DNA of 64,000 nt from Jacaranda mimosifolia. Taxonomy: Eukaryota > Streptophyta > Magnoliopsida > Lamiales > Bignoniaceae. The stretch covers positions 27,641,379 through 27,705,378 of the forward strand of contig CM032132.1 of assembly GCA_018894105.1 (NCBI GenBank), read 5' to 3'. Numbering within the stretch: the first letter of the stretch is position 1; each line of letters opens with the position of its first letter. This document shows, in pieces, positions 34,819 through 48,500 of the stretch. The notes beneath the pieces were generated by a model. It did not search any database and was not told where the DNA came from. It saw only the letters and a list, made by a program, of their open reading frames with translations. The translations under genes and the position numbers were made by a program.

Positions 34819-37657
34819 TGCAACACCTTGACCAGGAGGTTCCTGCTTTCGGCCAAGGTACTACTCACCTTATACGGCACGTCTTCTTTACAATAGAAAA
34901 TACATTTCTCAAAAATCCCAAAATAAGTAATTTCTACAACAACATCCATCAGATGTCCTATTTTAAATTGAAACAGGCATTTCTATCATCCTCATTACTT
35001 CATGTATGGCCTGGGTTAGCCTATCTTTGTCACTCGACCCTATTTGGGGTAAAAAATGAGAGAAATAATAAAACAACGTAAGTTCGAATGACTTAGTGAG
35101 ATAGTTTAGAAATACCAACAGAATGATAATTTCACAACTATTACACAAGAGACAAATAAAAGCGTAAATAATTTTTAGAAGTTGTGAGAAAAGGTTTTAG
35201 TCAAATTTAAGGTGATCTATCTCACCACCGTTTCCATAACAGTGATAAGACTTTAAAATTGACTATATCTCGCAGAGGTTTTAAACCTCAACTATGATCA
35301 GAAAGGGGTCGATGTGCCATTTGAACATCCACAGGATTCTAGTCAAATATTTGAGTTTCAAAGCATAAGTGTTAGGCATATTGTATAAACTAAATGCAGT
35401 CTAGCAAAATATTTCCATTGTGAAGCTATTGGTGATTCTCTTACCTAGTCACTCCACTTTCAAAAACATGAAAATCCTTATCCCTCAATCTCGAGTGATC
35501 AGCTCAGATAAATACTATAACCAGTAGACATGGCTAGCTACATGCCTCATCCCCCTATAGCCAGCTACCTCCAGCTGACTACGGAGCCATATATATTTAA
35601 CGGTGTATTGGCTGAACGTCGGTTGCCTTCGGTCCGTTCGGCCTGGTCCACCTTATAGCCAATCCTAGGGCCCATCCCCAAAGGTATTCAACAATCAGTA
35701 TGATATGCATTTCATATAACACATCACTACGCCATGACAGCCAAAATTCAGATACTCAAATAGTTTTGACTCGTTTATGTGAAACGGTCATGGTTATGAT
35801 GGATAATATACCTCAAAATTAGCATTTACATGACACACACTTCACCATGACAACCCGAGATTGGTTGCTCAACAACTGACTCATTTTCATGAAACAATCA
35901 TGGCTATGATGGTAAATATATCTCAAAACCAATATTCCAAATAATATATCAAATCGCCATGCTTATATATATATCAATTTAGCACCAGGTTGGTTTCCAA
36001 AAAGATATGGCGATAAAACAATATATTTCAAAATCATTTTTCAGCTTTCTCAACACAGTCGCCAATTTCAGAATAAGTGATATCAATCAAAATTAACAAA
36101 ATTGCTTAGTATAGAAAGGCGATGTGGAGTACTGTTTTCAACACATAGATCAAAAGTAATCAAGCGATCAGGATATAGTAGCAAATATATATGTTCTTTC
36201 TCCAGCAAAGAAATCTCGTACTATTGAGTATAAACTCACATGGCAATTGTAGAGGAATTCCTAGTCGTATAGTCACTCAGGTCCTGGCTTTCTAGTCAAA
36301 CCGAGCACTGTCATAAGATAACTAGGGTTATTATCTTATTAATCCTCTGAAGCTTAAGTATAATTAATGTCTTTATTGACTCCATGTTATTCTAACTTAC
36401 TTCCAGTAATCTTGGTTTCATATCTAATTGCTTAAAATACTTAAATGTAGTAATCCTTAACTAATTAGCTGATGAATGGATTACTGATACGACCTATATC
36501 GTTGCGATCTCATTTAATCTTCAGATACCTGAAACTTTCAGTATTACAAAACTTTACTTATTTGGAGAATTCCTCGGTTGTTTGTAAGAAACTTTGGTAT
36601 GGTTTTGTTCCTTAGGCTAAGGGAAAGCCTTTTATCAGATCGATCTAGCGTTTATGGCGATTTTTCAGCGATTCGCCGCCGTAGTAGGTCTGTGGTCAAT
36701 TTTGAGATTTTGAGGAAATTTTATCCTCAAATGTACATATATAATCAATTTTCCAGCCGCTTACAATTAGGGATGGCAATGGGTCCAGGTAAACCGGGGA
36801 CCCGCCCCCGACCTGCCCCGGATGGGGCGGGTTTCGGGTGAAGAAAATGGGGATGGGGCGGGTAGCGAGTCTTGATTATCAAGACTCGCCCGGGTCCAGG
36901 GCGGGTTACGGGTTTTGGTTGACCCACCCCGGTCCCTCCCTATGTTATATTATATATAATATATATTTATATTATATATTATATATTATATTATATATAA
37001 CATATATATTATATATATAAGTATAAGTATTTATTAGGTTATAATACTATATTAGAAAATTAAGACTTCTTTTTTTTTTAACTTGTTTCAATTTTATTCT
37101 TTCAAACCCGATATTCACCAGAGCAAAATCTGTATATTCAAGTGATTATGAAGAAAAGAAGGTAAAAAATATATACACAAAAATACAAAAAATACACATA
37201 AAAAAAAAGGGTTAGGCAGGTCCAACCCGCCGGGTCTAGGGCCAAAGGGAAGGCGAGGCGGGGCCTGGGTTTCTCAATTTCCAAGCAGGGCAGGTCCCGG
37301 GTCCTACCAAACCCGCCCCGTTGCCATCCCTACTTACAATTGGCCCCAAAACTTCTGGACCGCCTTCAATTCTACCCCAAGCTTTTTAACTGCCTTACAC
37401 TTTGGTCCCTCAGTAACTTTTAATTTCTACATACTGGCCCCTAACATTTTTATTTTTGGGCTATTAAGTCCAAATTCAATTATTTTAAGGTCCTCCAACT
37501 TTCAACTTGTCTACATTAACCCCCTAACCTTATAATTTTAAACAATTCCCTTCCTTATTTATAATTAAATCCGTCAATTCTCAATATTTCAACCTAAACT
37601 TTAATAAATTTAATTTTAATCAACTTAAAAATGCGTTCCAAAAATGGGGGTGTTACA
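34819..37657 (-). mobile_element. B2 3' LTR (2839 bp, with nested hAT and internal deletion)
   Basis: TGCAACACCTT... to ...GGGGGTGTTACA. Collinear with 42146-45204, except that ~770 bp equivalent to 43888-44660 are missing at ~36564 and a hAT is inserted at 36768. Hairpin motif complement at 35079-35100. The LTR tip TGCAAC differs from TGTAAT of the partner. Confidence 0.9.
36768..37332. mobile_element. Short non-autonomous hAT (565 bp) in B2 LTR
   Basis: TAGGGATGGCAA / TTGCCATCCCTA terminal repeats and a perfect CTTACAAT duplication (36760-36767, 37333-37340). The sister LTR shows the empty site CCGCTTACAATTGGCC near 44859-44874. GC-rich ends (GGGTCCAGGTAAACCGGGG) surround a TA-rich centre (36945-37020). 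Confidence 0.95.
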
Positions 37658-37673
37658 ATTCCCCTCCCTAAAG
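37658..37673 (-). other. Polypurine tract of B2
   Basis: On the minus strand CTTTAGGGAGGGGAAT directly precedes TGTAACACCCC. Confidence 0.88.
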
Positions 37674-40600
37674 AGAATTTGATCCCCAAATTCTCATCTA
37701 AAATATAAAAGATCTAATTGTATCATCACGTATTATTTTACTATCCTCAAAGAAAATTTATTTCGGATGTAGTCTAATTAGTTTCACATATCCTTTTTTC
37801 CCTATTTCGAGTGACTCTTACTTGTCATAGGAAAGTGGAAATCCTCCTTAGTGGGAATCAATGTTTTGGGTTTCTTGGTTGCTCGTATTCACTTGAGCAT
37901 TCCACATTTTATCAAGTATTTTGGGTTATTTTCTATGTCCCACATCCAGTAAGATCATCTGCCTTATGTCTTATCTCTCAAGTCTTTCCAGTACTTATGA
38001 GATTGTTTCCTTATGATCCCACATTCATCTTAAGCATAAGCATACTTGACATTTCCTTTAGTTTCCCAAAGAAAGATAAACTAATGCAAAAATCAGTCTA
38101 CCTTCTTAATTCCCAACATTTCTCACACATCTCTATGTATCCAAAAATTTGCCTCCTTTCAATTTCTTTGATCAATGGGTCTACTGCCTTAAGAAGATCA
38201 CATTTGATATGTATTGTTAAAGCCTGAGAAATGTATATTCCCCATATGATCAATGGGTCTCCAACTTTGGCATAATCAAACTCCATCTTCTTTCAGGGAA
38301 TTACGTATTTCATTTCTTATGATGAAAGGGTTGGTTTACCCTAAACTCATAACTTAGATTCCTTGCAATCTTTCTACTTCTTGCCATCCTTTTAATTCGA
38401 ATGTTGGTACTTCAACTTAACATACTATGGCCATATTTTTTCAAGAAATTCCATGATTAACGTAAATAACCCTAATGTAATGAGGCAACATAAAGCAACG
38501 AATTCTATATTCCGAACGGAACAATCATGTTTCCATTACTTAAATTCCTTATGATACGTGCTATCTCTCATTCTTATAGCCAACCTTTTGGTCGATATGG
38601 ATTCATAAAACTATCCTGCACATTTTGTAAGAAGAATAGTAGCTAACACAAGTCAACCTTTGTCCTTAGTGCACAAAACCCCCTCATACTCTTATTCATC
38701 TATTACGACTACTAATTTCTCTAAACGAAATTAGTTCGTGAATATATTATTATAAGAAAACTTCAAGTACACTCTTAGCATTAATTTGATAAGGCCTAAA
38801 GGGCTGTGTACCTCTGACATAATTACACCTTTGTTCTTCTTGATCGATCATAACCTTGACCTCGGTAAGATTACCTTGGTTAACCTTCGTGATGTTACAC
38901 ATCTTTAAATATAACTTTTTTCCTAATTGACACTCGATTAACTTAATAGACAATTGATATTCCTATGGATATCTATAACACCAAGTATGAATATAGTATG
39001 ACTCTTTCCTAAATTCCAAATCCGCTAATTGTCCTAAATAGATTTGCTAAAACCCAATCCAATGAATCAAACATTTTGTATATCATATCTGTAAATATTG
39101 TAGGAGTCTGACCACCAAGGATATTATATCAGTCCTTAGTACCCATATTACAAACAAGAGGTAATTCCCAGAATACCTCTTCCATCAATTTCTTACTAAG
39201 AACAGTTCAGCTTAGTTCAATCTTAAAATAAATTGTACACCCTTGCCTTGGACTAAGTAACGTGCATGGAGCCAGGTATTAGAATCCCATATTCAATGAG
39301 AATTATTTGGTTCCTATCCTTGTCCCACAAATTCTTGTATTCAAATTGCTAATTCTTTCATAAACTTCCGCAAATGAAACCCAAGAATTTACCTGAAGTC
39401 CTTTCCATGAAATCACCCTCAAAATTACTAGTTTAGTTGCGTTTATTACTATTCCACAAAAGCAGCATCTATTGCTAACCTATAGAAATATGGTTTCACT
39501 AGGGTCAGATTCTTGCCACATATCTCCCTAAATTTTATCTAAATCTCACAGACCTGATTGTAGTCGTCAATAAACCACAAAAGTATAATTTCATCTCCAT
39601 TAAATTCCATGTTCGGCCTGCCTACTTCAGAATTCTTTCCTAAAATTGATGTAAGGTGTTGTCGCTAGTGTCTATCTTTTCCTATACGTTTCCCACTAGA
39701 GTATTCTCCACATAATGTTAAAATCTATTAGTAATTATTCATTTTGATACCAGTGACCTGCATTCGTGTTCGACTAATACTTTCAATCAGTATTAGTTTC
39801 TAGCATATCAACAAAACGGGCCTAAAATAATTTAACTTGCAGCGTTCAACCTAAAACATTTATAAGCAATATGGAGGTTACTATGTGATTATTTAAAGGT
39901 ACCCTAGAGTTGCCATCACTTGCACATGATCATTAATACTATAATTTTCTATTTACATAATACTTACATCAAAAGTGACTGAGTCCAAACTTAGCGCCCT
40001 TGAAATAGTATGCCAAGTCATATACTTAGATATGATGGACTACCTACTTGCCCAAACTGTATTAACTTAAACAACATTACTGAAAATAGAATTTACGATA
40101 TCATCAGCATCGAAGTCTTAACAACCTGGACATGTACAAACCAAAAAGTTCAGCATAATTACATACCCCAAAAACACATAATAAATCCAAGTCCACAGTT
40201 GTCATCAGCATCAAACCCACATAAGCATAAACATTTATACGAGTCATCCTAAGGTTCGAGCTTACATATATAATATTTCACATAACCAAACTAGGTTCAG
40301 TATATTTAGAAATCAATGACGGAATCATTTACATTAACACCACCTAAGATTTCAAAACAAGTCAGATGCTTTCATATAGTTCACTACTAGCTCACAAAAC
40401 TTTTATATATATACTAGGTACCGTCATGAGCAGTACGTTTATGATTCTTAGATTCCATCTATGAGATAAGGCCTAGATTACAGGGGACTAGGTCCTCAAT
40501 TGACATTCAAAACTTAGACAATGCCTTCAACTACCTATGTGTTTTTTTCCTTCTAAACACTTGAAGTCAACTGCTTATCCTTAGGATTATCTCAAACAAA

Positions 40601-42131
40601 ATGTTCACCACTATCATACCACATGCATTCCCACGCTTCTTCCAACACATGCTCTCATTATGAAGAAAGTCGCCACAGGAGCTACAGGCTCTTGTCGAGG
40701 ATAGCTGAGGTATCCGGGGTCATCCTAATAGTTTATTGCATTTCCAGGTAAATCCAGTATAGTGCTGGTGATGTCATTGGCCAACCATGCTTGATATTCA
40801 ATCTCCATAAATCAACATCCTAACTTTCTACCGTTAAGGTCTGCTCAAGGTTTCTCATTTCCTATAGGGGTCTCTATTTGTTATTCACAGGTCTTATATC
40901 TTTATATTTCAATGATCTGTTAGGTCCCACTAGAACAGTAGCCCTTGTCCTTCATCAAATCTTTCTGAATTAGGATTTTATCAAAACTCTTTTTACCTTA
41001 TCATTTCTATTTAGTTTTCCTAAATCCTTCTTTTTGGATTTCTGTACCCTTATTTGATATTTCCTTCCAAATTCCAATACTATCCATAGATATCTTCGGC
41101 ATTCCTTAATAACTTCATTCTTATATTCAATTTTTCTCTCATTTGTTTATTGTCATCTTATAATCATATCTATGAACTTCCTTATTATTAATGAACTAAC
41201 TTCCCAAATGTTCAAGATATGCCACTATCTCCATATCATTCATCTTTACCTTAAAAATTTCCTTATGAGAATTATTCCCTGTTTCCCTTTCAAATACCAC
41301 AATATAATTGTACTAATCAATCCTATTGCTAAAATGTTGATTCTTAGGTGATAACAATATCATATGGATCTCAACCACATGTATAAACCAAAATGCCAAT
41401 TATCCCAAAATGATCCTTCGCTTCTCAAGTTCTATTATCACAAAATATATCTGCACAACGATGCAATACTAAAAGTACTATTCCACCAAATACTAATAAA
41501 GTCATATGCTTAACATTTCAAGAATAACGGATTAGATATTGGTTGGCCATTCCAATACCAATCTTTTACTCTTTTAATATTAGGCAATATCCCAAAAATT
41601 CACATCTTAACCAGATTTCCATGTCAACCTTCGCCTCCATTAATCTCAATATTCCATACACCAAGGAAATTCGAGTCATCAACATACCATTTCCGAAATA
41701 ACTTTATCTTAAACTAGAACACACTCTTATGTCCAAAGTAATGACCCAATAAGATCCTTTACCCATCAAATTCAACGATATTTAAAACAGTCATCGACAC
41801 ATACTAGTTAAACTGATCCCAAACATACTTGCACTCAATGTAAATTCCCAAGGATATTATCCTTCCCAAACATAAGACGTCACATGCTCGATATCTTAGG
41901 AGCTACGGATTATAATTGGTTGCACACCCAATCATAACCCTTCACGTCCTTTAGATTGAACATTGTTCCTAAAAATTCACGTCCGAATCAAATTTTAGAA
42001 TCGTACTTAACCACCACTGGCCAAAACTTTCGTGTCTAATTCAGATCTCGAATTCAAGCTTACTCTCCACTAATCAAACCATTCATATACCAAGAATTAT
42101 ATCCTAGCATGGCTCAGGTTTCCAAACCTAA
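37674..42131 (-). mobile_element. B2 interior with decayed gag
   Basis: The sequence next to the primer site matches the B1 and E1 interiors (CCTGAGC..ATGCTAGGATATAAT, AAGGACGTGAAGGGTTATG). The 4.46-kb length is compatible with a gag-pol that once filled it, yet no frame is open for more than ~140 codons and no RT, RNase H, integrase or chromodomain motif was recognised. Confidence 0.75.
40645..40686 (-). pseudogene. gag CCHC zinc knuckle remnant
   Basis: The minus strand encodes CSSCGDFLHNESMC, an exact C-x2-C-x4-H-x4-C knuckle as in retroelement nucleocapsid, which binds the element RNA. It lies ~1.46 kb inside the primer site, the place expected for the end of gag. Upstream on the same strand (41100-40700) is basic, stop-interrupted sequence consistent with a decayed gag C-terminus. 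The surrounding frame is closed by stops, so no protein is made. Confidence 0.7.
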
Positions 42132-42143
42132 GCTCTGATACCG
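42132..42143 (-). other. Primer binding site of B2 (initiator tRNA-Met)
   Basis: Minus strand CGGTATCAGAGC, one mismatch from TGGTATCAGAGC, two bases inside the LTR end. Confidence 0.88.
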
Positions 42144-42145
42144 CC

Positions 42146-45100
42146 TGTAATGCCCCGACTGGTAAGCACCTACTTTCGGCCGAGGTGCTACTCACCTTAT
42201 GCTACACGTCTTCTTTACAACAGAAAATACATTTTTCAAAAATCCCAAAATAATTAATTTCTAGCACAACATCCATAGGATGTCCTATTCTAAATTGAAT
42301 AAGGCATTTCTATCACCTTCATTACCTCATGTATTGCCTAGGTTAGCCTATCTTCGTCACTCGACCCTATCTGGGGTAAAGAACTAGAGAAATAATAAAA
42401 CAACATAAGTCCGAATGACTTAGTGAGATAGTTTAGCAATACCAAGAGAATGATAATTTCACAACTATTACATAAGAGATAAATAGAAGTGTCAATAATT
42501 TTCAGAAGTTGTGAGAGAAGGTTTTAGTCCTATTTAAGGTGATCCAGCCCACCTTCGTCCCATACCAGTTATGAGACTTCAAAATTCACTATCTCTCATA
42601 AAGGTTTTAAACCTCAACTATGATCAAAAATAGGTCGATATGCCATTTGAACATCCACTGAATTCTAGTCAAATATTTGAGTTTCAAAGCATAAGTGCCA
42701 GACATGTCGTATAAACTAAATGCAGTCTAGCAAAATATTTCTATTGTTAAGTTGTTGGTGATTCTCCTACCTTGTCACTCCACTTTCAAAAACATGAAAA
42801 TCCTTATTCCATCATCCCTAGTGATCAGCTCGGATAAATACTATAACTGGTAGACACGGCTAGCTACATGCCTCATCCCCCCTATAGCCAACTACCTCCA
42901 GCTGACTATGGTGCCAGATGTATTTAATAGGGTATTAGTTGAACGTCGATCGTTGTCGGTCCATTCCACCAGGTCCACCTTACAGCCAATCCTAGGGCTC
43001 ACCCCCAAGAGTATTCAGTAATCAATATGATATGCATTTCATATAACACTTCACAATGCCATGACAGCTGAAATTCAGATTCTCAAACAGTTTTGACTCG
43101 CTTCTATGAAATAGTCATGACTATGATGGATAATATACCTCAAAATTAGCAATTACGTAACACGTCATTTCGCAATGACAACCCAAAATCAGTTGCTCAA
43201 CAACTAACCCATTTTCATGAAACTGTCATGGCTATGACGGTAAATATATCTCAAAACCAGTGTTCCAAATAATATAACAAGTTGCCATGTTTATATACAA
43301 ATTAATTCAGCACCAGGTTGGTTTCTAAAAAGATATGGCGATAAAATAATATATTTCGAAATCACTTTTCAGTTTTCTCAACACAGTCGTCAATTTCAGA
43401 ATAAGCAATATCAATCAAAATTAACAAAAGCAATTGGTATAGAAAGGCAATGTGGAGTACTGTTTTCAACACATTGATCTCAAGGAATCAAGCGATCAAG
43501 ATATAGTAGCAAATATATATGTTCTTTCCCCAGTAAAAAAATTTCATACTATTGAGTATAAACTCACTTGGCAATTGCAGAGGAAATCTTAGTCATATAG
43601 TCGCTCAAGTCCTAGCTTCCTAGTGAAACTGAGCACTGCCATAAGATAACTCGAGTTATTATCTTATTAATCATCTAAAGCTTAAGTATAATTAATGCCT
43701 TTATCGACTCCAGGTTATTCTAACTTACTTCCAGCAATCTTGGTTTCATATCTAATTGCTTAAGATACTTGAATGTAGAAATCCTTAACTAATCAGCTGA
43801 TGAATAGATCACTGATACGACCTATATCGTTGTGATCTCATTTAATCTTCAGATACCTGAAACTTTCAGTATTACAAAATGTTACTTATTTTACAATATG
43901 TAATAAGGTCCAGGTTTCTGATTAAGTTAGGTTTTATAAGTCGATTCAGTCGAAGTTGGAAAATTCATTCTTATTCTAACATTTACACAATATTTTTAGT
44001 TAAACTCAATCGCTCTTAATAAAATAACATGTCATATTATCAAGTCCAAGGACATAGATTCAAATCAATATTTTTTAACTTACTAAGCTTAGATCATGTA
44101 ATTAATTCTTAACACTTACAACATTACGTTATTAGCTTAAGTTACAATTTGATACCCTCAATTTAATGAATATTTGTTCGAAATTGTAAAAATCAATTGA
44201 ACTAATATTCGATATGAAATTTACAAAAATTTGATCAAACAGAGATCCAATCTCAAGCTGGAACTAGTCTAGATGAGTTTGGAATTGAAAACTGGGCTGA
44301 TTGCCCTGAAATTGCTGCCACGCGCCACCGACGGACCACCAATCATTGCTGCCAGAGACGGAGACCGCCATACCAGTTGGTGCGCCACAATGCTATGAAT
44401 AAAATGCCCCAAACAATGTTTGATTTCGACACTGGTATGTCGATCAATTGACCACTCAAAGCCGCGATGAACCTTAACCCGCCGTCGTCCACCACCGTCT
44501 TCAATTCTCTATTTCTAGCTCCTAAAATATTAAATCAACACCAGCACCACCTTACCCTAGCCTCGCAACCAAAACCCACCAAAGCCCATCTCATTTTCGC
44601 CGTTGGAAATGGCGGAACCATCGCCACCTCCATGCATCACCGTCGGATTACATTTTTCAGCGAATTCCCCGGTTGTTTGTGAGAAACTTTGGTATGCTTT
44701 TGTTCCTTAAGCTAAGGGAAATCCTTTTATCGAATTGGTTTGGTGTTTTATGGTGATTTTCCAGTGATTCGCTGCCGAGTAAGTTTGGGGTCAATTTTGA
44801 GATTTTGAGGAAATTCTGTCCTGAAATATGTGTATATATATCATCAATATTCCAACCGCTTACAATTGGCCCCAAAACTTTTGGACTGCCTTCAATTCTA
44901 TCCCAAGCTTTTTAACTTCCTTACACTTTGGTCCCTCAGTTTCAATTAAATCCTTTAACTTTTAATTTCTGTATATTAGCCCCTAACATTTCTATTTTTG
45001 GGCTATTAAGTCCAAATTCAATTATTTTAAGGTCCTTCAACTTTCAACCTGTCCACATTAACCTCATACATCTTATAATTTGAAACAATCGAGTCCCTTC

Positions 45101-45204
45101 CTTATTTATAATTAAATCCTCCAATTCCTAATATTTCAACCTAAACTTTATTTAATTTAATTTCAGTAAACCTAAACATGTATTCCTAAAATTGGGGTGT
45201 TACA
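42146..45204 (-). mobile_element. B2 5' LTR (3059 bp)
   Basis: TGTAATGCCCC...TTGGGGTGTTACA. Retains the ~770-bp central segment lost from the other LTR, including a GC-rich island (44330-44650), and the empty hAT site near 44866. Hairpin motif complement at 42406-42427. Confidence 0.92.
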
Positions 45205-45590
45205 CTCACAACTTCTAGAAATTTTAATGCTTCTACTTATTTTGTATATAAAATTTGAGAAATTGATACTCTGTTGTTATTGCTAAACTAACTCACTAAG
45301 TCATTCTGACTTACATTATTTGTACTATTTCTTTTCGTTCTTTACCCCAAATAAGAACGAGTGACGAAGATAGACTAACACAGGTGATACATAAGGTGAT
45401 GAGGGTGATAGAAGTGCAAAGTGTGATTCATGATATTTCGGTTTATAGTTGTACCTTTATTGGAGGTTTGTTGTAGAAATTACATACTTTGGAATTTTGA
45501 GAAATGTATTTTTGTTATTCAGAAGACTTGTGTAATAGATTGGAGTAGCATCCCGGTCAAAAGTAGGCGCCTCCCGATCGAGGCGTTACA
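45205..45590 (+). mobile_element. B1 5' LTR, downstream part
   Basis: Continues the LTR broken at 34818; includes the hairpin motif CTCACTAAGTCATTCTGACTTA variant (45292-45313) and ends GCGTTACA, followed by a primer site. Confidence 0.88.
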
Positions 45591-48500
45591 GAGGTGGTAT
45601 CAGAGCTTAAGTTTGAAAACCTGAGCTATGCTAGGATATGATCCTCGGAATGTCCAAGGTTTGATTAGTGGAAAATAAGCTTAATTCTAAGACTTGAAGG
45701 AGACATGAAAGTTTTGGGCTAGTGGAGAGTAAGCATGACTCTAAAATCTGATTAGGACATTAACTTTTGGGATAATGTTCAATCTGAAGGACGTGAAGGG
45801 TTATGGTTGGGCGCATGACTAATTTATAATCTATAACTCCTAAGGTATCGAGCAAGTGATTTCTTGTATTTGGAAGGAATAATAATTTTTGGGGACTTGT
45901 ATTAGATGCGAACTTGTTTGAGAGCACTCTGGTCGATATATGAGTTGGTGACCATTTTAGATAGAATTGACTTGGCTGAGTGAAAGATCTTTTAGATCAA
46001 TACTTTGGACAAAAGAGAATATTGTGATCTAAATGGCCTAACTTATTGAGGAGTAGTATGCCGATAACTCGAATCTCCCGGGAATATAGAACATTGGGAT
46101 TAAAAGAGATTAGAATCGACATGAAAATTTGGCTAGGATGTGAACGTTTGGAGTATTGATTGATATCGAAAGAGGAAAGATTGGTATTGGGGTGGCCAAC
46201 CAGTATCTAGTCCCCTACTCTCGAGATGTCAAGTATATGACTTCATGAAGATCGGATGGAGTAATACTTTGGATATCACAGTGCTACATGGCTATAAAGG
46301 TGATAACGGAACTTGAGAAGCAGTGGATATTTAGGATTATTAGTTAGCGCATGCGATTGAGATCCATGTGATATTGTCATTTCAAAGAATGGAAATCCTA
46401 ACAATGGGGTTGATCGGTATAATTGCACTGTGATATCTAAGGGAGAAAAACAAGGAGTATTCCCTATAAAGATATCTTTTAAGACCATGATGTTTGGTAG
46501 AATAATGTTCTCGATATCACATTGTGATGTCAGTATATTTGTAATGAAAGACAAGAATTATTTTGGAATAATCGGTAATTTGGCTTCTATATGCGGTTGA
46601 GACCATAGGCCATAGGGTATGGTTTTTTCAAAGAAATCAATACTTCAGCTATGGTGTTGATTGGTATAATTATGCCATGGTATCTGAGAGGAAAACAAGG
46701 AATATTTCCCATGAGGAAATCTTCTAAGGAAAATATGACTGATAGATGTGTGTGGTTATGATTTAAATGTTTGGGGAAATTATTTCATAAATAGTAAGAA
46801 AGCTCATCCACATGAGCATAAGATAACAACAAACAAAATGAGGGAAAACTTACCTATAAGAATAAAGTTGTAAAGAAAACATTATGACTTGATGAGAGAA
46901 GGATAACATTTGTTGAAGAATGCAGAAAGACATTTTGAGTTAGTAGTGGGATCTTAATGGGAAATATCAGGTTGGGATGTAGAAATTAACAAATGAGGAT
47001 TTGAAGGAAAATGCTTGGGAATATGTATGCGTATCACGCATATATGCTTGGGAAACTTGACTTGTCAGGGAGATGGTAGTTTTAAATAAAGTTGAATTCG
47101 ATATTGAGGTTGACAGTCTAGATTAATGGTGTTTGACCTGTACGTATGGTTGTAACTTGAATGGTATGACTACTTGGGAAACTTGAGTAATAATCATAAG
47201 AGAGTTAATCAAAAGGTTATAGGATGATAAGGGATAAGAATGACGTATGACTATCCATAGGATATGAAGCTTTGCGAAAACGCCTTATTAACCCAAGAAG
47301 AAAGACAAAACACTTTCAACTTTGATTAAAAACCTCAATACCACCAAAAATGAGATTCGTATACACACACTGATATAATTGTAGGTAAGGCTCAGGTATT
47401 ATTGCAAATGGACATAATAACTAAGCTCCATAAAGCCTAACACCCCGTGTTGGTATCTCATAGTTTCAAAAATGAAATAGTGAGTCTGATGTTGATTTAA
47501 CAATTGATACGTTTAATAAAGGAAATCCCAGTAATTTTAAGAACTAGATAAACATCTATATATATACTGTCAGTAGCTCGAGTACCAACGAAATTGTATA
47601 CACATATTTGAATTTAAGAAAACCCTGTCACATATTCAAGTACACAACGCTCTACAACAACATAGCAGCTTTAGCACTATGTAGGAATGTCTCGAGTTGA
47701 ATGAAAGAGACTCCATTGCCCCAAGATCATCTTCGAAAGTCTAGAATATTGTCACGCCAGAATACATAAACATAGATCGATTACACTACAGCGGATAGTT
47801 GCCAGTTAATCTACTTAACCCGTTCGAATACCATAATGTAGCCGCTATGAGCGGAGACACTCGGGAAAGGATAGACAGCAACACCTCTCTCTCACAAAAA
47901 CTTCAAGAATAGATTATAAAACAAGACAATGTAGGATATAAACCTGGTTGTGGCAAAATGAAGCTTATATGATTTATTAGTACACAAGGTTAGGTCAAGT
48001 AACTATAAAAGTATTAAAAAGACCTTACGGGAAAAACCTTGAATAATTTATTGGGCTTCATTCCCAAAATTTATGAGAAAGTCAGCGATTAGAACATAAG
48101 GACATTGATTGAAATGAGAAAGAGTCCTTAGAATATCAAGGAAAGACCATGTATCATTGATAAGGACTTGCGGGACGAGGGTAGAAACTAAACAAGCCTC
48201 ATTGAATATTGAATCACAACATCTTGCCCCAGTGCTCTACTTGACTCAGTATAATGGTGTATAGTTTAGATAAGGTTGAGCTAAGTTGAAAGTACCCTTA
48301 GTTAGTAGTTGATGGAAAAATTATACTGGGAATTACTTCTTATTCATAATACAGGTGCTATAGACTGAAATAGTGTCATTTGGGTGATTAGGCTCCCACA
48401 ACATTTGTGGATGTGAGATATAGGATGCTTTGATTTATTAGGTCGGTTTCTAACGATCCTATTAAGGACATTTGGTGAACTTGGAATAGAGATAAGAGTC

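Larger units (their letters stand above)
34819..45204 (-). mobile_element. B2: complete-structure LTR retrotransposon, minus strand (10386 bp)
   Basis: Reading on the minus strand: 5' LTR 45204-42146, primer site 42143-42132, interior, purine tract 37673-37658, 3' LTR 37657-34819. Flanks are CTTAT (34814-34818) and CTCAC (45205-45209). The unoccupied sequence in related LTRs is CTCAC, so the duplication differs by two C-to-T transitions. It inserted in antisense into the LTR of a family member (B1). The interior is 4.5 kb and coding-dead apart from a gag remnant. Confidence 0.9.

Noticed and set aside
37811..38227. 138-codon plus-strand frame
   Set aside because: Antisense to the B2 interior, no domain recognised; chance frame in AT-rich sequence.
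40090..40115. Possible reverse-transcriptase YVDD-like word on the minus strand
   Set aside because: The frame reads only a loose DADD-like match, without flanking RT motifs.
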